A stretch of DNA of 58,719 nucleotides. Source: Paenibacillus elgii NBRC 100335 (lineage in GTDB: Bacteria > Bacillota > Bacilli > Paenibacillales > NBRC-103111). Below are positions 25,052-32,994 of the stretch, piece after piece. Below the pieces are notes generated by a model. It did not search any database, was not told the DNA's origin, and saw only the letters and a list, made by a program, of their open reading frames with translations. The stretch lies in NCBI RefSeq assembly GCF_004000865.1, contig NZ_BIMB01000044.1:1-58719 (forward strand), given 5' to 3'. Position 1 is the first letter of the stretch. Each line of letters opens with the position of its first letter. The translations under genes and the position numbers were made by a program.

Positions 25052-25167
25052 AGGCTTATTTCCTGGCCCTGGTTATCGCCTTGGGGCTATTTGGTACAAT
25101 CGGGTCTTTTGTGCCAGGTCCAAGTGATGGCGCGGTAATCAAGCTGCTTGACCATGGAACAGAATAA
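25048..25167 (+). CDS. Putative secreted signalling pro-peptide, 39 aa
   Basis: ATG 25048 overlaps the stop of the XRE-TPR gene (ATGA), and GAGGAGG lies ten bases upstream. The product starts MKAYFLALVIALGLFG, a short basic-hydrophobic signal-like segment, passes a PGPSDG turn and ends VIKLLDHGTE. Size, secretion signal, position and overlap match the pro-peptides of RRNPP systems (PapR, Phr, AimP), whose active 5-8 residue peptide comes from the C-terminal end. The mature form cannot be fixed from sequence; KLLDHGTE or a shorter part is likely. A strong terminator follows 31 bp downstream. Confidence 0.78.
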   Translation: MKAYFLALVIALGLFGTIGSFVPGPSDGAVIKLLDHGTE

Positions 25168-25198
25168 CATTTTGAACAATTAACATCCATACCTTGAG

Positions 25199-25228
25199 GC
25201 ATTCTGCACAAAGCAGAATGCTTTTTTT
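25199..25228 (+). terminator. Intrinsic terminator after peptide gene
   Basis: A perfect 9-bp stem GCATTCTGC / GCAGAATGC, loop ACAAA, then TTTTTTT. Confidence 0.93.
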
Positions 25229-25318
25229 ATGTCAATAAAACTCTTCATAAACTCCATATACCCATTATTCGGAAGTTTGGAAAGTAAGCGACTAATTCGT
25301 TTTCTGGAAGGCAGTTAA

Positions 25319-25361
25319 CCAACATGGCGGCCGGTGTAGATTGTCCAAGCCGCCATGCTGG
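25319..25361 (-). terminator. Hairpin downstream of quinone-reductase gene
   Basis: CCAACATGGCGG pairs with CCGCCATGCTGG (12 bp, one mismatch or G-T) around a 19-nt loop, just past the stop of the minus-strand gene at 25372. There is no T run, so it may protect the 3' end rather than terminate. Confidence 0.45.
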
Positions 25362-25371
25362 TCCAGATAGC

Positions 25372-26412
25372 TTAACTGAAATGCTCCAATACGATTTTGC
25401 CGATGGCTTGTCCAGATTCGATCTTGGCATGGGCAAGCTTCAAGTTCGCAGCGTTAATTGGCGACATCCGCTCAGTAACCGCGGTGCGGATTTTTCTCTC
25501 ATCGACAAGCTCCGCTAACCGATTCAACAAACGATGCTGTTCTTCGATGTCCTCGGTCTGAAAAGTCGATCTCGTAAACATCGTCTCCCAGACCACCGTA
25601 ACGCTCTTGCTCTTCAACAAGCCTAGTGCAATGGGTGCTTCATTTTCCACGATGAGACAGATTTTCCCTTGCGGAGCAATAACTTCTGTCATGTTATTCC
25701 AATGTTGATCCGTATTGTTCATGCAGAAGATATAATCGACATGGTCGAAGCCGATCTTCTGCAATTGCGGGAGGAAGGGCTCATAATGATTAATCACAAA
25801 ATCCGCTCCCAGCTCCTTCACCCATTGAACCGATTCAGGTCGGGAAGCCGTTCCGATGACGGTAAGTCCAGCCAGCTTGGCAAGCTGCAAGGCGATGGAG
25901 CCTACGCCTCCCGCGGCGCCGATCATCAGAATCGATTTGTTCCGGTTTGCTTCAGGAGACTGGGAAATGAGAAGCCGATCAAAAAGACTCTCCCAAGCCG
26001 TAATCGTTGTTAACGGCAAGGATGCGGCATTGGCAAAATCCAGTGTCGACGGCTTTCTTCCGACGATCCGCTCGTCCACCAAATGAAATTCGCTGTTACC
26101 TCCCGGCCGAATGAGGCTCCCTGCATAAAATACCTCGTCCCCCGGATGAAAAATCGTGCATTCCGGTCCGACTTGCTGGACAACTCCAGCTACATCCCAA
26201 CCAAGGATATAAGGAGGCTCTCCAACTTTATTATCGTAGGCGCGTACGATCGGATCGGCCGGGTTGACCGAGATGGCTTTTACTTCAACGAGAATATCGC
26301 GTCCTTGTGGGGAAGGCTTGGGCACCTCAAGATCTAACAGACTCTCCGGATGTTCGATTGGTAAATACTTATAATAACCGACTGCTTTCATCGTTTCTGG
26401 CTTTGTACTCAA
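25372..26412 (-). CDS. Zinc-type alcohol dehydrogenase-like / quinone oxidoreductase family protein
   Basis: 346 aa from TTG 26412, with AAGGGATG at good spacing; the ATG at 26391 lacks one. MDR superfamily: the GroES-like N-terminal part (DILVEVKAISVNPADPIVRA, YILGWDVAGVVQQVG, FHPGDEVFYAG) and the NADPH-binding motif MIGAAGGVGSIALQLAKLAG. The catalytic-zinc ligands of true alcohol dehydrogenases are absent, as in quinone oxidoreductases that reduce quinones or enones with NADPH. It is divergent from an HxlR gene, a usual arrangement for quinone- or aldehyde-responsive control. Confidence 0.9.
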   Translation of the reverse strand: MSTKPETMKAVGYYKYLPIEHPESLLDLEVPKPSPQGRDILVEVKAISVNPADPIVRAYDNKVGEPPYILGWDVAGVVQQVGPECTIFHPGDEVFYAGSLIRPGGNSEFHLVDERIVGRKPSTLDFANAASLPLTTITAWESLFDRLLISQSPEANRNKSILMIGAAGGVGSIALQLAKLAGLTVIGTASRPESVQWVKELGADFVINHYEPFLPQLQKIGFDHVDYIFCMNNTDQHWNNMTEVIAPQGKICLIVENEAPIALGLLKSKSVTVVWETMFTRSTFQTEDIEEQHRLLNRLAELVDERKIRTAVTERMSPINAANLKLAHAKIESGQAIGKIVLEHFS

Positions 26413-26475
26413 ATTCTATCATCCCTTCTCATATTCATTGCTGCCAGCTATTTCATTATATTTTAATAAGTAATA

Positions 26476-26486
26476 TACTAAAAGTA
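26476..26486. promoter_or_regulatory. Candidate HxlR operator
   Basis: TACTaaaAGTA, a perfect 4-bp dyad around AAA in the divergent promoter region between the oxidoreductase and the HxlR gene. TATACT overlapping it could be a plus-strand -10. Confidence 0.4.
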
Positions 26487-26539
26487 CGCAAATAAATAAT
26501 ATTAAGTATCAGAAACCATACCTAGAAGGGATGTTCTAT

Positions 26540-26905
26540 ATGCTAAGTCCAATAAAAAAATGTCCGGTTGAAACAACCTTGGGTGTTATCGGCGGAAAAT
26601 GGAAGGGGGTCATTATTTATCATCTGCTGAGCGGGACAAAGCGGTTCAATGAGCTCCGAAGGATATACCCCCAAGTCACTCATCATACCCTTACGCTCCA
26701 ATTGAGAGATCTTGAACGAGAAGGTATTGTTACACGAAAGATATATAATCAAGTACCGCCTAAGGTAGAGTATTCGTTAACGGAGTTTGGGAGAACGCTG
26801 GAACCGATTATTTTGCTAATGAAAGAATGGGGGGACCACTACGAGGAAAGGGTAAATCAGAGTGATGATTTGGAGATGAATGCGGCTGAACAATCGAACT
26901 TATGA
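26540..26905 (+). CDS. HxlR-family transcriptional regulator
   Basis: 121 aa from ATG 26540, nine bases after AGAAGGG; the in-frame ATG at 26531 touches that site. The family pattern is complete: CPVETTLGVIGGKWKGVIIY, HLLSGTKRFNELRRIYPQVT, HHTLTLQLRDLEREGIV, VEYSLTEFGRTLEPII. The conserved N-terminal Cys of redox-sensing relatives (YodB, HypR) is present in KKCPVE, so quinone or disulfide stress is a reasonable signal. The likely target is the divergent quinone-oxidoreductase-like gene. Confidence 0.92.
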   Translation: MLSPIKKCPVETTLGVIGGKWKGVIIYHLLSGTKRFNELRRIYPQVTHHTLTLQLRDLEREGIVTRKIYNQVPPKVEYSLTEFGRTLEPIILLMKEWGDHYEERVNQSDDLEMNAAEQSNL

Positions 26906-26928
26906 GGCGATATAACCGAACGGTGATA

Positions 26929-26959
26929 GGGGTGCTTCCTATGGGGAAGCATCCTTTTT
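26929..26959 (+). terminator. Intrinsic terminator after HxlR gene
   Basis: GGTGCTTCC / GGAAGCATCC stem (one G-T) with a short loop and TTTTTGTTTTT. Confidence 0.88.
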
Positions 26960-27138
26960 GTTTTTCTCAGATCGCGCCTTATTCAAATTAATTCACTTAA
27001 AATAAACTATGTTTTAACTAATAAATGAAAAAGAGCATAAAATTACAAAATCGACATAAATCTACTACATTTGCTATATACACCTTCCATGGCTAAGGCT
27101 ATAATGCAGATAGAAAAAATTGGAGGGTGATTCCAAGT

Positions 27139-27828
27139 ATGGAAAAGGTGTGGAATGTCGTATGGAAAAAAGATAACTACGCATTGGAGAAAGTAAGGAA
27201 CAATAAGGCGCTGAAAAAATTTAATATCTACGAAAGCCTGGGAGTCAACTTTCATAAATATAAAAAAGTCGGTGATTTCGGGGCGGGCGGGGGCTATATG
27301 ACGTTGGAATTGATCAACCGTTACCCCAGTATTGAAAGCGTGAGATTATACGATTATTCGGAAGATGCGCTGCTCAAGTCCAAAGAAAATCTGGCGAATT
27401 ACAGCCATGTCAGCTTTAAGCAGCATGACTTGAATGTTCCGATGACGGATCATGCCGAACAACATGATTTTATTATGGCGTTCAGCGTGCTGGAGCATAT
27501 TCATAATTATGAGACAGGCCTGCAGACGTTGTTCGACCATTTGGAAAGCTCCGGGGAAGCCATCATGGTCTGGTCCCATGCGAATTCGATTTTTAAGTGG
27601 CAGCGTCAATGGTATGAGAAGCTAAACCTGTGGAACTATGGCTTTCAGAAGGAGATGACCGTAAAGGAAATCTATCAATTTCTGGACGGCAAATTCGATG
27701 TGCTGTGCTGCAAAGTCGTTCCGTGCGTCGGAGATAAGGGCGTCTGGACCTTGCTGGATAATGTGATTCACAAATTCAATAAACAGAGCGGCAGATATTT
27801 ATTTCTTCACCTGAAGAAGAAGCAATAG
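27139..27828 (+). CDS. SAM-dependent methyltransferase (class I)
   Basis: 229 aa from ATG 27139, with TGGAGGG upstream; a GTG at 27127 overlaps that site. Motif I is VGDFGAGGGYMTLEL near residues 44-58, the acidic loop YDYSEDALLKSKENL follows, and post-motif HDFIMAFSVLEHIHNYETG fits the family. C-terminal cysteines (VLCCKVVPCVG) stand out but have no known role. It is the first gene of a three-gene operon with a NUDIX hydrolase and an EamA transporter. The substrate is unknown; context suggests modification of a small molecule, perhaps a nucleotide-activated one. Confidence 0.85.
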   Translation: MEKVWNVVWKKDNYALEKVRNNKALKKFNIYESLGVNFHKYKKVGDFGAGGGYMTLELINRYPSIESVRLYDYSEDALLKSKENLANYSHVSFKQHDLNVPMTDHAEQHDFIMAFSVLEHIHNYETGLQTLFDHLESSGEAIMVWSHANSIFKWQRQWYEKLNLWNYGFQKEMTVKEIYQFLDGKFDVLCCKVVPCVGDKGVWTLLDNVIHKFNKQSGRYLFLHLKKKQ

Positions 27829-27873
27829 AGAAACGCTTGATGCTCGCTTAAAAACGATAAGAAGGTGAAGGTC

Positions 27874-28299
27874 ATGATAATCGACGACATGGAAATTCAT
27901 TACAACCAATGTCCTGAGAGCTATCAGTATGTTTTGGTTGTTTTACATTATAAAGATCAATTTGTTTTCGTGAAAAACAAAAAAAGAAAGTGGGAGTTTA
28001 CAGGGGGAAAGAAGGAAGACGGCGAAACGATTCTGGAGGTTGCCAAGAGAGAGGCCTGGGAAGAAGCCGGAGCCATTATCGAAGATATACAGGTTGTAGG
28101 CTACTATACATTGGCCAACCATGAGAACGTGATTATTTCCGCCGCGGAAGTCTTGTATTTCGAGGATATTCCCGCATTCTCCGAAACGACGGAAGTCCGA
28201 TTATCGACAACGCTGCCAAGCGAAGAGGAACTGTCGTTTACAGACGGAATTTACAAATCGATCTTCAGCCATATCAAGGAACATGGTTATGAAAGTTAA
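27874..28299 (+). CDS. NUDIX hydrolase
   Basis: 141 aa from ATG 27874, with AAGGTGA upstream; a GTG at 27865 lies within that site. The NUDIX box is complete: GGKKEDGETILEVAKREAWE followed by EAGA, giving the metal-binding REAWEEAG. NUDIX enzymes hydrolyse nucleoside diphosphates linked to another group. It resembles YtkD-like nucleoside-triphosphate hydrolases in size and in the VFVKNKKRKWEFTGG lead-in. Its 3' end overlaps the start of the EamA gene, so the two are translationally coupled. The substrate is unknown. Confidence 0.9.
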   Translation: MIIDDMEIHYNQCPESYQYVLVVLHYKDQFVFVKNKKRKWEFTGGKKEDGETILEVAKREAWEEAGAIIEDIQVVGYYTLANHENVIISAAEVLYFEDIPAFSETTEVRLSTTLPSEEELSFTDGIYKSIFSHIKEHGYES

Positions 28300-29140
28300 A
28301 GGCGTTCTACTCAGCGTTGCTTCCGTTCTGGTGATGAGCCTCTCGCCGCTGACCAATATGTTCTCTCTGTCGTCGATCGACCCGATGGTCGCCAGCTTTT
28401 ACAGCAGTCTGTTTTCCGCTTTATTCTGCTTGCTATTTTTAGGGATTAGAAAAAAAAGCCTGACATTCGTCAACGACAAAAGAATCTATCTGCTGGGGGT
28501 CACCAACTCCATCGGCGTCGTGTGCCAATATTTCAGCTTGTTTATGCTGGGACCGATCGCTTTTGGCTTAATCGGCCGGTTTTATATTATTTTTTCGCTG
28601 GCCTTGGCCGTATTCATCCTCCGTGAAAAAATTAAATCGTCGAGCTATGTTCCGATCGTCATCTGTATCTTAGGTTCCTTTCTGGTCGTGAACACGGGAT
28701 CGTCGAACAATAATATGATGGGAATTATACTGGGGCTGCTGTATACCTTTTTGTTTGCGTTAACCAATTTGCTGGCGAAGAAGCTGGTGGATCGGGTCGA
28801 TTCCTCCATTATTTTATTTTACAACCAGATCATTTCTACCTTGTTGATCGGCGCGTTTATATGGATTGCTCGGGGAGATTATAAGGCTTTTTTCGCCGGA
28901 GAAAGCTTGTTGTTCATTGTGATTGCGGCATTTTGCAGCGGCTTTCTAGGCATTATCTTGTTCTATGAAAGCATTAAATACATCAAATTCTCGGTAGCCA
29001 ATCTGATCCGGTCGCTGAATCCCGTCATTGTGTTTTTGTATTCGTATCCCTTTTTCCCAATTGAGATTACGGCCAAATTTATCGCAGGCAGCGTGATGAT
29101 TGTCGTTTCGGTCATCTGGTTGAACCTGAAGCAAGAGTAG
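28289..29140 (+). CDS. EamA/DMT-family transporter
   Basis: 283 aa from ATG 28289, eight bases after AAGGA; the in-frame ATG at 28283 is too close. Ten hydrophobic segments in two repeats; typical elements are PLTNMFSLSSIDPMVASFYS, IGRFYIIFSLALAVFILREK and the late YIKFSVANLIRSLNPVIVFL. It overlaps the NUDIX gene by 11 bp. Cotranscription with a methyltransferase and a NUDIX enzyme suggests export of a modified metabolite, but no substrate can be named. Confidence 0.88.
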   Translation: MKVKGVLLSVASVLVMSLSPLTNMFSLSSIDPMVASFYSSLFSALFCLLFLGIRKKSLTFVNDKRIYLLGVTNSIGVVCQYFSLFMLGPIAFGLIGRFYIIFSLALAVFILREKIKSSSYVPIVICILGSFLVVNTGSSNNNMMGIILGLLYTFLFALTNLLAKKLVDRVDSSIILFYNQIISTLLIGAFIWIARGDYKAFFAGESLLFIVIAAFCSGFLGIILFYESIKYIKFSVANLIRSLNPVIVFLYSYPFFPIEITAKFIAGSVMIVVSVIWLNLKQE

Positions 29141-29204
29141 CCAACACTTTTCCAAAATGTGCTATGATATGGGAGAACTCATATCTGACATGGAGGTGAA
29201 GCGG

Positions 29205-29525
29205 TTGAAATTCGTGTACGGTATTTTAGCTTTGCTCGGAACCATACTGCCCTATTCCCAGTTCATACCGTGGGTTAGCGAGCATGGCCCTAACCTTTCT
29301 TTATTGATAAGAGAAGCAGGGCAGACCCGTATCGGCGCATTCGCATGGCTGGATGTCGCGGTTTCGGCAGCGGTCTTAATCGCCTTTATCATATATGAAG
29401 GGGGTCGCCAAGGAATGAAATGGTTATGGGTACCGATCGTTGGGACAGTAACCGTGGGCGTTTCGTTGGGACTTCCGTTGTTTTTATTACAACGAGAAAT
29501 TCATTTGGAGAAAAAACGTGGATAA
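29205..29525 (+). CDS. DUF2834-like small membrane protein
   Basis: 106 aa from TTG 29205, with GGAGGTGA at good spacing; an ATG at 29190 overlaps that site. Three or four hydrophobic segments with the DUF2834 pattern: YGILALLGTILPYSQFIPW, IGAFAWLDVAVSAAVLIAF, WVPIVGTVTVGVSLGLPLFL. Function unknown. The last codons overlap the GTG of the next gene by 8 bp. Confidence 0.78.
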   Translation: MKFVYGILALLGTILPYSQFIPWVSEHGPNLSLLIREAGQTRIGAFAWLDVAVSAAVLIAFIIYEGGRQGMKWLWVPIVGTVTVGVSLGLPLFLLQREIHLEKKRG

Positions 29526-30315
29526 AAAAGCGAAAAAAATACTTATGAACACGTTCTGGTCGTCCGGCGGTTGGAAGGGTCGGCCGTATACCTTTGCCGG
29601 CGAGGATTTCCTGTATGCCAAAAGCAAAGGGCTGATGTTCGATCCCATCACGATTACGCATGATGAATTGGTCGAACGGCTGCACGAATTGCATCAAAAG
29701 ACGACCAAAGAACGGGTAACCGCTGCGTTCCTGCACAGTCTGTCTACGAAAAAAGTTTATCTGCGGAGCGCTCTGTCGAGCTGGGCCCTGACGTCCCAAT
29801 TGCCTCTACATACCTACGGACAGCGGAGTGCGGTACGGCCGAATTACAGCAGCTGCGGGGATTGCAATTTCCATGGCCTCATGGCAGACCGGGATTATGT
29901 CCATGCGGATTTGAACGTGCTGAATTTCGAGCGGGTCAAATGGGGAGGCGTCCGCTTGAACCAGCTTCTGTATTGCTGGCTGGATCTCGAATTGTTCAGC
30001 AAGGAAGAAGAAGTGTTCGAGGTTGCCGAGGAGGATACTGCCATGCTCCGCCGAATGACCGAAGCGATTCAGGACTGTGCGGAGCATGAAGGTGCCCGGC
30101 AGCTGGAGAAGCGCTGGAAGGATGCGTTTCCTTCAAGCAAGCAGGAGCGGGACGTAACGATGGAAATATGGGGATATGCCGGATTGCTGGCGCAGCAGGA
30201 TACGCCCCGCAAGCTTCGGGGAGGGAGCCACGATTTTAACTCCGTTGCGGAGTGGCAGGGAAGTGACCGGTACTCCCGGGAGGCGCTGGAATTTTACTTC
30301 GGCGCGCTTCTGTAG
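29518..30315 (+). CDS. Hypothetical protein, 265 aa, coupled to DUF2834 gene
   Basis: GTG 29518 lies within the end of the DUF2834 gene, with GGAG upstream. The protein is soluble and has no signal. It carries a CxxC in NYSSCGDCNFHG near residue 115, a Trp-rich centre (WGGVRLNQLLYCWLDLELFS) and a C-terminal GGSHDFNSVAEWQG. I recognise no family. The overlap implies cotranslation with a small membrane protein, and it precedes an SMI1-type gene, so a place in a local defence or immunity group is possible but unproven. Confidence 0.72.
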   Translation: MDKKAKKILMNTFWSSGGWKGRPYTFAGEDFLYAKSKGLMFDPITITHDELVERLHELHQKTTKERVTAAFLHSLSTKKVYLRSALSSWALTSQLPLHTYGQRSAVRPNYSSCGDCNFHGLMADRDYVHADLNVLNFERVKWGGVRLNQLLYCWLDLELFSKEEEVFEVAEEDTAMLRRMTEAIQDCAEHEGARQLEKRWKDAFPSSKQERDVTMEIWGYAGLLAQQDTPRKLRGGSHDFNSVAEWQGSDRYSREALEFYFGALL

Positions 30316-30373
30316 GTTTATTTTCAATTGGTACCTGTAGACCATGTACCTTACTAACGAGAAGAGGATGAAT

Positions 30374-31771
30374 ATGGATAAAAGCCTATTGGAGCAGCTA
30401 AACCTCTGGCATGAAGAAGATGAATTTGAACAAATCATCGCTCGGATTCTGGAGATTCCTGAACAGGACCGCGATTATGATGTAATCAGTCATTTGGCTA
30501 GAGCCATGAACAATCTGGAACGTTACGAGGAAGCGCTGCAGCAGCTTTTGACGATTGAGAAGCAAGGCGGCAGCGACCCTTTGTGGCATTTCCGCGCGGG
30601 CTATGCCTACTACTATCTGGAACAATACGAGGATGCCGTAAGAGAATTCGAAATCGCGGATCAACTGGCTCCCAAGGACCGGGCCACGCTGTCGTTTTTA
30701 GTAGAGAGCCGTCATGGTCTCGCCGTAATGAACCGCAAACGCAAGCAGTCGCTGGCCCTACAGGCCCGGAACGAGCAAGGAAGAAAGTATGGGGCGGGAA
30801 AAATCCCCTTTGAAGGGTTTGACTTGACGAGCTTTTGGGACGATAGCGACTACGCGCTAAAACAATATGTCAGCGAGCCGCCTACAGACGAGCTTATAGC
30901 TTCGATCGAACAAGAGCTGGGCTACAAATTGCCGGCCTCTTACATTGCCATGATGAAATTGCATAACGGCGGTGTGCCAGTCAACACTTGCTTCCCTACG
31001 GAGGAAGCGACGTCTTGGGCGGAAGACCATATTGCGATTACGGGGATCTTGGGAATCGGGCGTGAAAAGCCTTATTCGCTCTGCGCGGAATTTGGCAGTA
31101 AGTTTATGATTGAAGAATGGGGCTATCCCGATATTGGCGTGGTCATTTGCGATTGCCCCTCGGCAGGTCACGATGTCGTGATGCTGGATTATCGGAAATG
31201 CGGCAGACATGGAGAGCCTGAGGTGGTCCATGTCGACCAGGAATGCGATTATGAAATTACGTTTTTGGCCGAAAGCTTCGAGGTCTTTGTCCGGAGCTTG
31301 GTGCATCACGATGTCTATGATACCTCGGAGGAAGGGAAGTATGAGGCTTTGCGGAAGGTGGCCCATGAGGAATTTTCCCCGCTGCTATCGGAGCTGTGTG
31401 CCCGTGTCACCGAGGTCGACAACATGGAGGAGATCATCCGTGCAATTTGTACCCGAATTGTAGAGGAAAAAGGATACTTTGCCTTTCATGCGGACGAGCT
31501 CTCTACGTTGATGTATGACCTGCAGTTTTGGCTGTACACCAAGTCTTACCCCAATACAAGCCGTGAACAATATTTGAAGGATTATAGCAAAATGATCGCT
31601 TTTGGCGGGTCGTTCAGCACGGGGGGGTATGCTCCCGGCTTTATCACGGACTGGCTGGACGATCGAATCCGGCAAGGCATGATTGGCAGGACAAGCGATG
31701 TGCTTACGTTTAAGGATGCGGCAACGAAGCAATTGCTGGAAAAGCTGAAAGCATTCGCTTCCGCGACTTAA
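30374..31771 (+). CDS. TPR plus SMI1/KNR4-family protein
   Basis: 465 aa from ATG 30374, with AGAGGA upstream; ATGs at 30344 and 30368 have poorer sites. Residues about 1-120 form TPR-like pairs (YDVISHLARAMNNLERYEEA, WHFRAGYAYYYLEQYEDAVR). Residues about 165-320 are an SMI1/KNR4 domain (IASIEQELGYKLPASYIAMM, KLHNGGVP, PDIGVVICDCPSAGHDVVML, HVDQECDYEITFLAESFEVF). The C-terminal part is helical and unassigned. SMI1 domains commonly act as immunity proteins against secreted toxins; with the N-terminal TPR it could also be a cytoplasmic adaptor. The imperfect GC-rich repeat at about 31780-31822 may end the transcript. Confidence 0.8.
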   Translation: MDKSLLEQLNLWHEEDEFEQIIARILEIPEQDRDYDVISHLARAMNNLERYEEALQQLLTIEKQGGSDPLWHFRAGYAYYYLEQYEDAVREFEIADQLAPKDRATLSFLVESRHGLAVMNRKRKQSLALQARNEQGRKYGAGKIPFEGFDLTSFWDDSDYALKQYVSEPPTDELIASIEQELGYKLPASYIAMMKLHNGGVPVNTCFPTEEATSWAEDHIAITGILGIGREKPYSLCAEFGSKFMIEEWGYPDIGVVICDCPSAGHDVVMLDYRKCGRHGEPEVVHVDQECDYEITFLAESFEVFVRSLVHHDVYDTSEEGKYEALRKVAHEEFSPLLSELCARVTEVDNMEEIIRAICTRIVEEKGYFAFHADELSTLMYDLQFWLYTKSYPNTSREQYLKDYSKMIAFGGSFSTGGYAPGFITDWLDDRIRQGMIGRTSDVLTFKDAATKQLLEKLKAFASAT

Positions 31772-31845
31772 AATTTATCAAAGCCCACCGGACCGAAGCC
31801 TGCGCGGCGCCGGGGGGCTTCCATGTGAAACTCGAAGTGGCGGGT

Positions 31846-32994
31846 TTAGGAAGTAAGGCTCACGAATTTCCAACGTGTATACCAATCCTTAATGTCAGGA
31901 CTCATCGGAATCTCCAAATCCCGTTCCATTTTCGTTCTCAAGAGCAAATATTGCTCTTCCACACCGATCCTGTCGCCAATCCCATCATAAAGCTTCATCA
32001 GTGAGAAATAGCTTCCCTCCTCGTCCGGAAGCAATTGTTGAATACGGAGATGGACTTGAATGGCTTTTTTCGGTTTTTTTTGCTGCTCGTAGAACTCACA
32101 TAACTTTCGCATATGGTATAACCACAGCAATCGAAACCGTTCCCGTTCATGTTCGGCCCAGAGGTAATCGTATTTTCCCAGATAGTCCCCCTTGTACATA
32201 TTCAACACATGCTCATAGGCGTCAACTGTACCTGCATCCAGGACACCTAACTGCCTCATGGCATATTCCCATTCCTCTGTGTCTACCCGAGCTTCCCCGA
32301 TGTCTAGCTTGTACCCTGCCTCCAAACTACCGCTGTTTATGGAAACCGTATCCATGTTGTAATTTTTCAAGGTTTGACGTACTTGATAAATCGTTGTGTA
32401 GAGATGCTGCGCTGCCTTAGTCTCTTCCAGCTCCGGCCATAGCAGTTCGAGCAAAACGCTTCGATTGATGGTCCGGTCCCGATGATGGAGCAAATAGGCA
32501 AACAATTCTTGCGCCTTGCTTGTGCGCCATTTCACGTTCTGGGCGTCCATGCCGGGCAGCTTAAACTGGATTTGATTAAAGCAGCAAATCATGGGGGAAG
32601 TCGCGTCCTGTGTTTTCCTGGTGGCTCTGATAGCCAATTTCTCTTTTATCCGCAGGATCGTTTGGCGTAGACGCTCCTTTTGCAGCGGCTTCACAATATA
32701 GTCCAAGGCGTAAAGCTCAAAAGCTTGCACAGCATATTTGTCGTAACTGGTCACAAATACGATTTCGGTACCGGGAACGACCGCCTGGATCTGCTTCCCC
32801 AGATTCAGGCCGTTAATATCCGGCATATGGATATCAAGAAACACAACATCGGGGCGATGAGCCAATACGCCTGCCATGACCTCGGTAGAATAGGAATAGG
32901 AGGCAACGATCTCGACCTCGCTTGCTTCACGCTCAATCGCTTTTTTAAGTCCTATTAATGCCAAATGTTCATCGTCAACCAATATGGCTTTCAC
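31846..32994 (-). CDS. Response regulator with SARP-like BTAD output domain
   Basis: 382 aa from GTG 32994 (AAGGAGG eight bases upstream). A receiver with acceptor Asp54 in VVFLDIHMPDINGL and Lys in YIVKPLQK is followed by a winged helix (WRTSKAQELFAYLLHHRDRT, RSVLLELLWPE, AAQHLYTTIYQVRQTLKNY) and a TPR-like bacterial transcriptional activation domain (ACEFYEQQ-like helices, LPDEEGSYFSLMKLYDGIGD). No histidine kinase is adjacent, so it is an orphan or pairs with a distant kinase. The next gene, 525 bp away and divergent, encodes an SLH surface protein, a possible target. Confidence 0.9.
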   Translation of the reverse strand: MKAILVDDEHLALIGLKKAIEREASEVEIVASYSYSTEVMAGVLAHRPDVVFLDIHMPDINGLNLGKQIQAVVPGTEIVFVTSYDKYAVQAFELYALDYIVKPLQKERLRQTILRIKEKLAIRATRKTQDATSPMICCFNQIQFKLPGMDAQNVKWRTSKAQELFAYLLHHRDRTINRSVLLELLWPELEETKAAQHLYTTIYQVRQTLKNYNMDTVSINSGSLEAGYKLDIGEARVDTEEWEYAMRQLGVLDAGTVDAYEHVLNMYKGDYLGKYDYLWAEHERERFRLLWLYHMRKLCEFYEQQKKPKKAIQVHLRIQQLLPDEEGSYFSLMKLYDGIGDRIGVEEQYLLLRTKMERDLEIPMSPDIKDWYTRWKFVSLTS

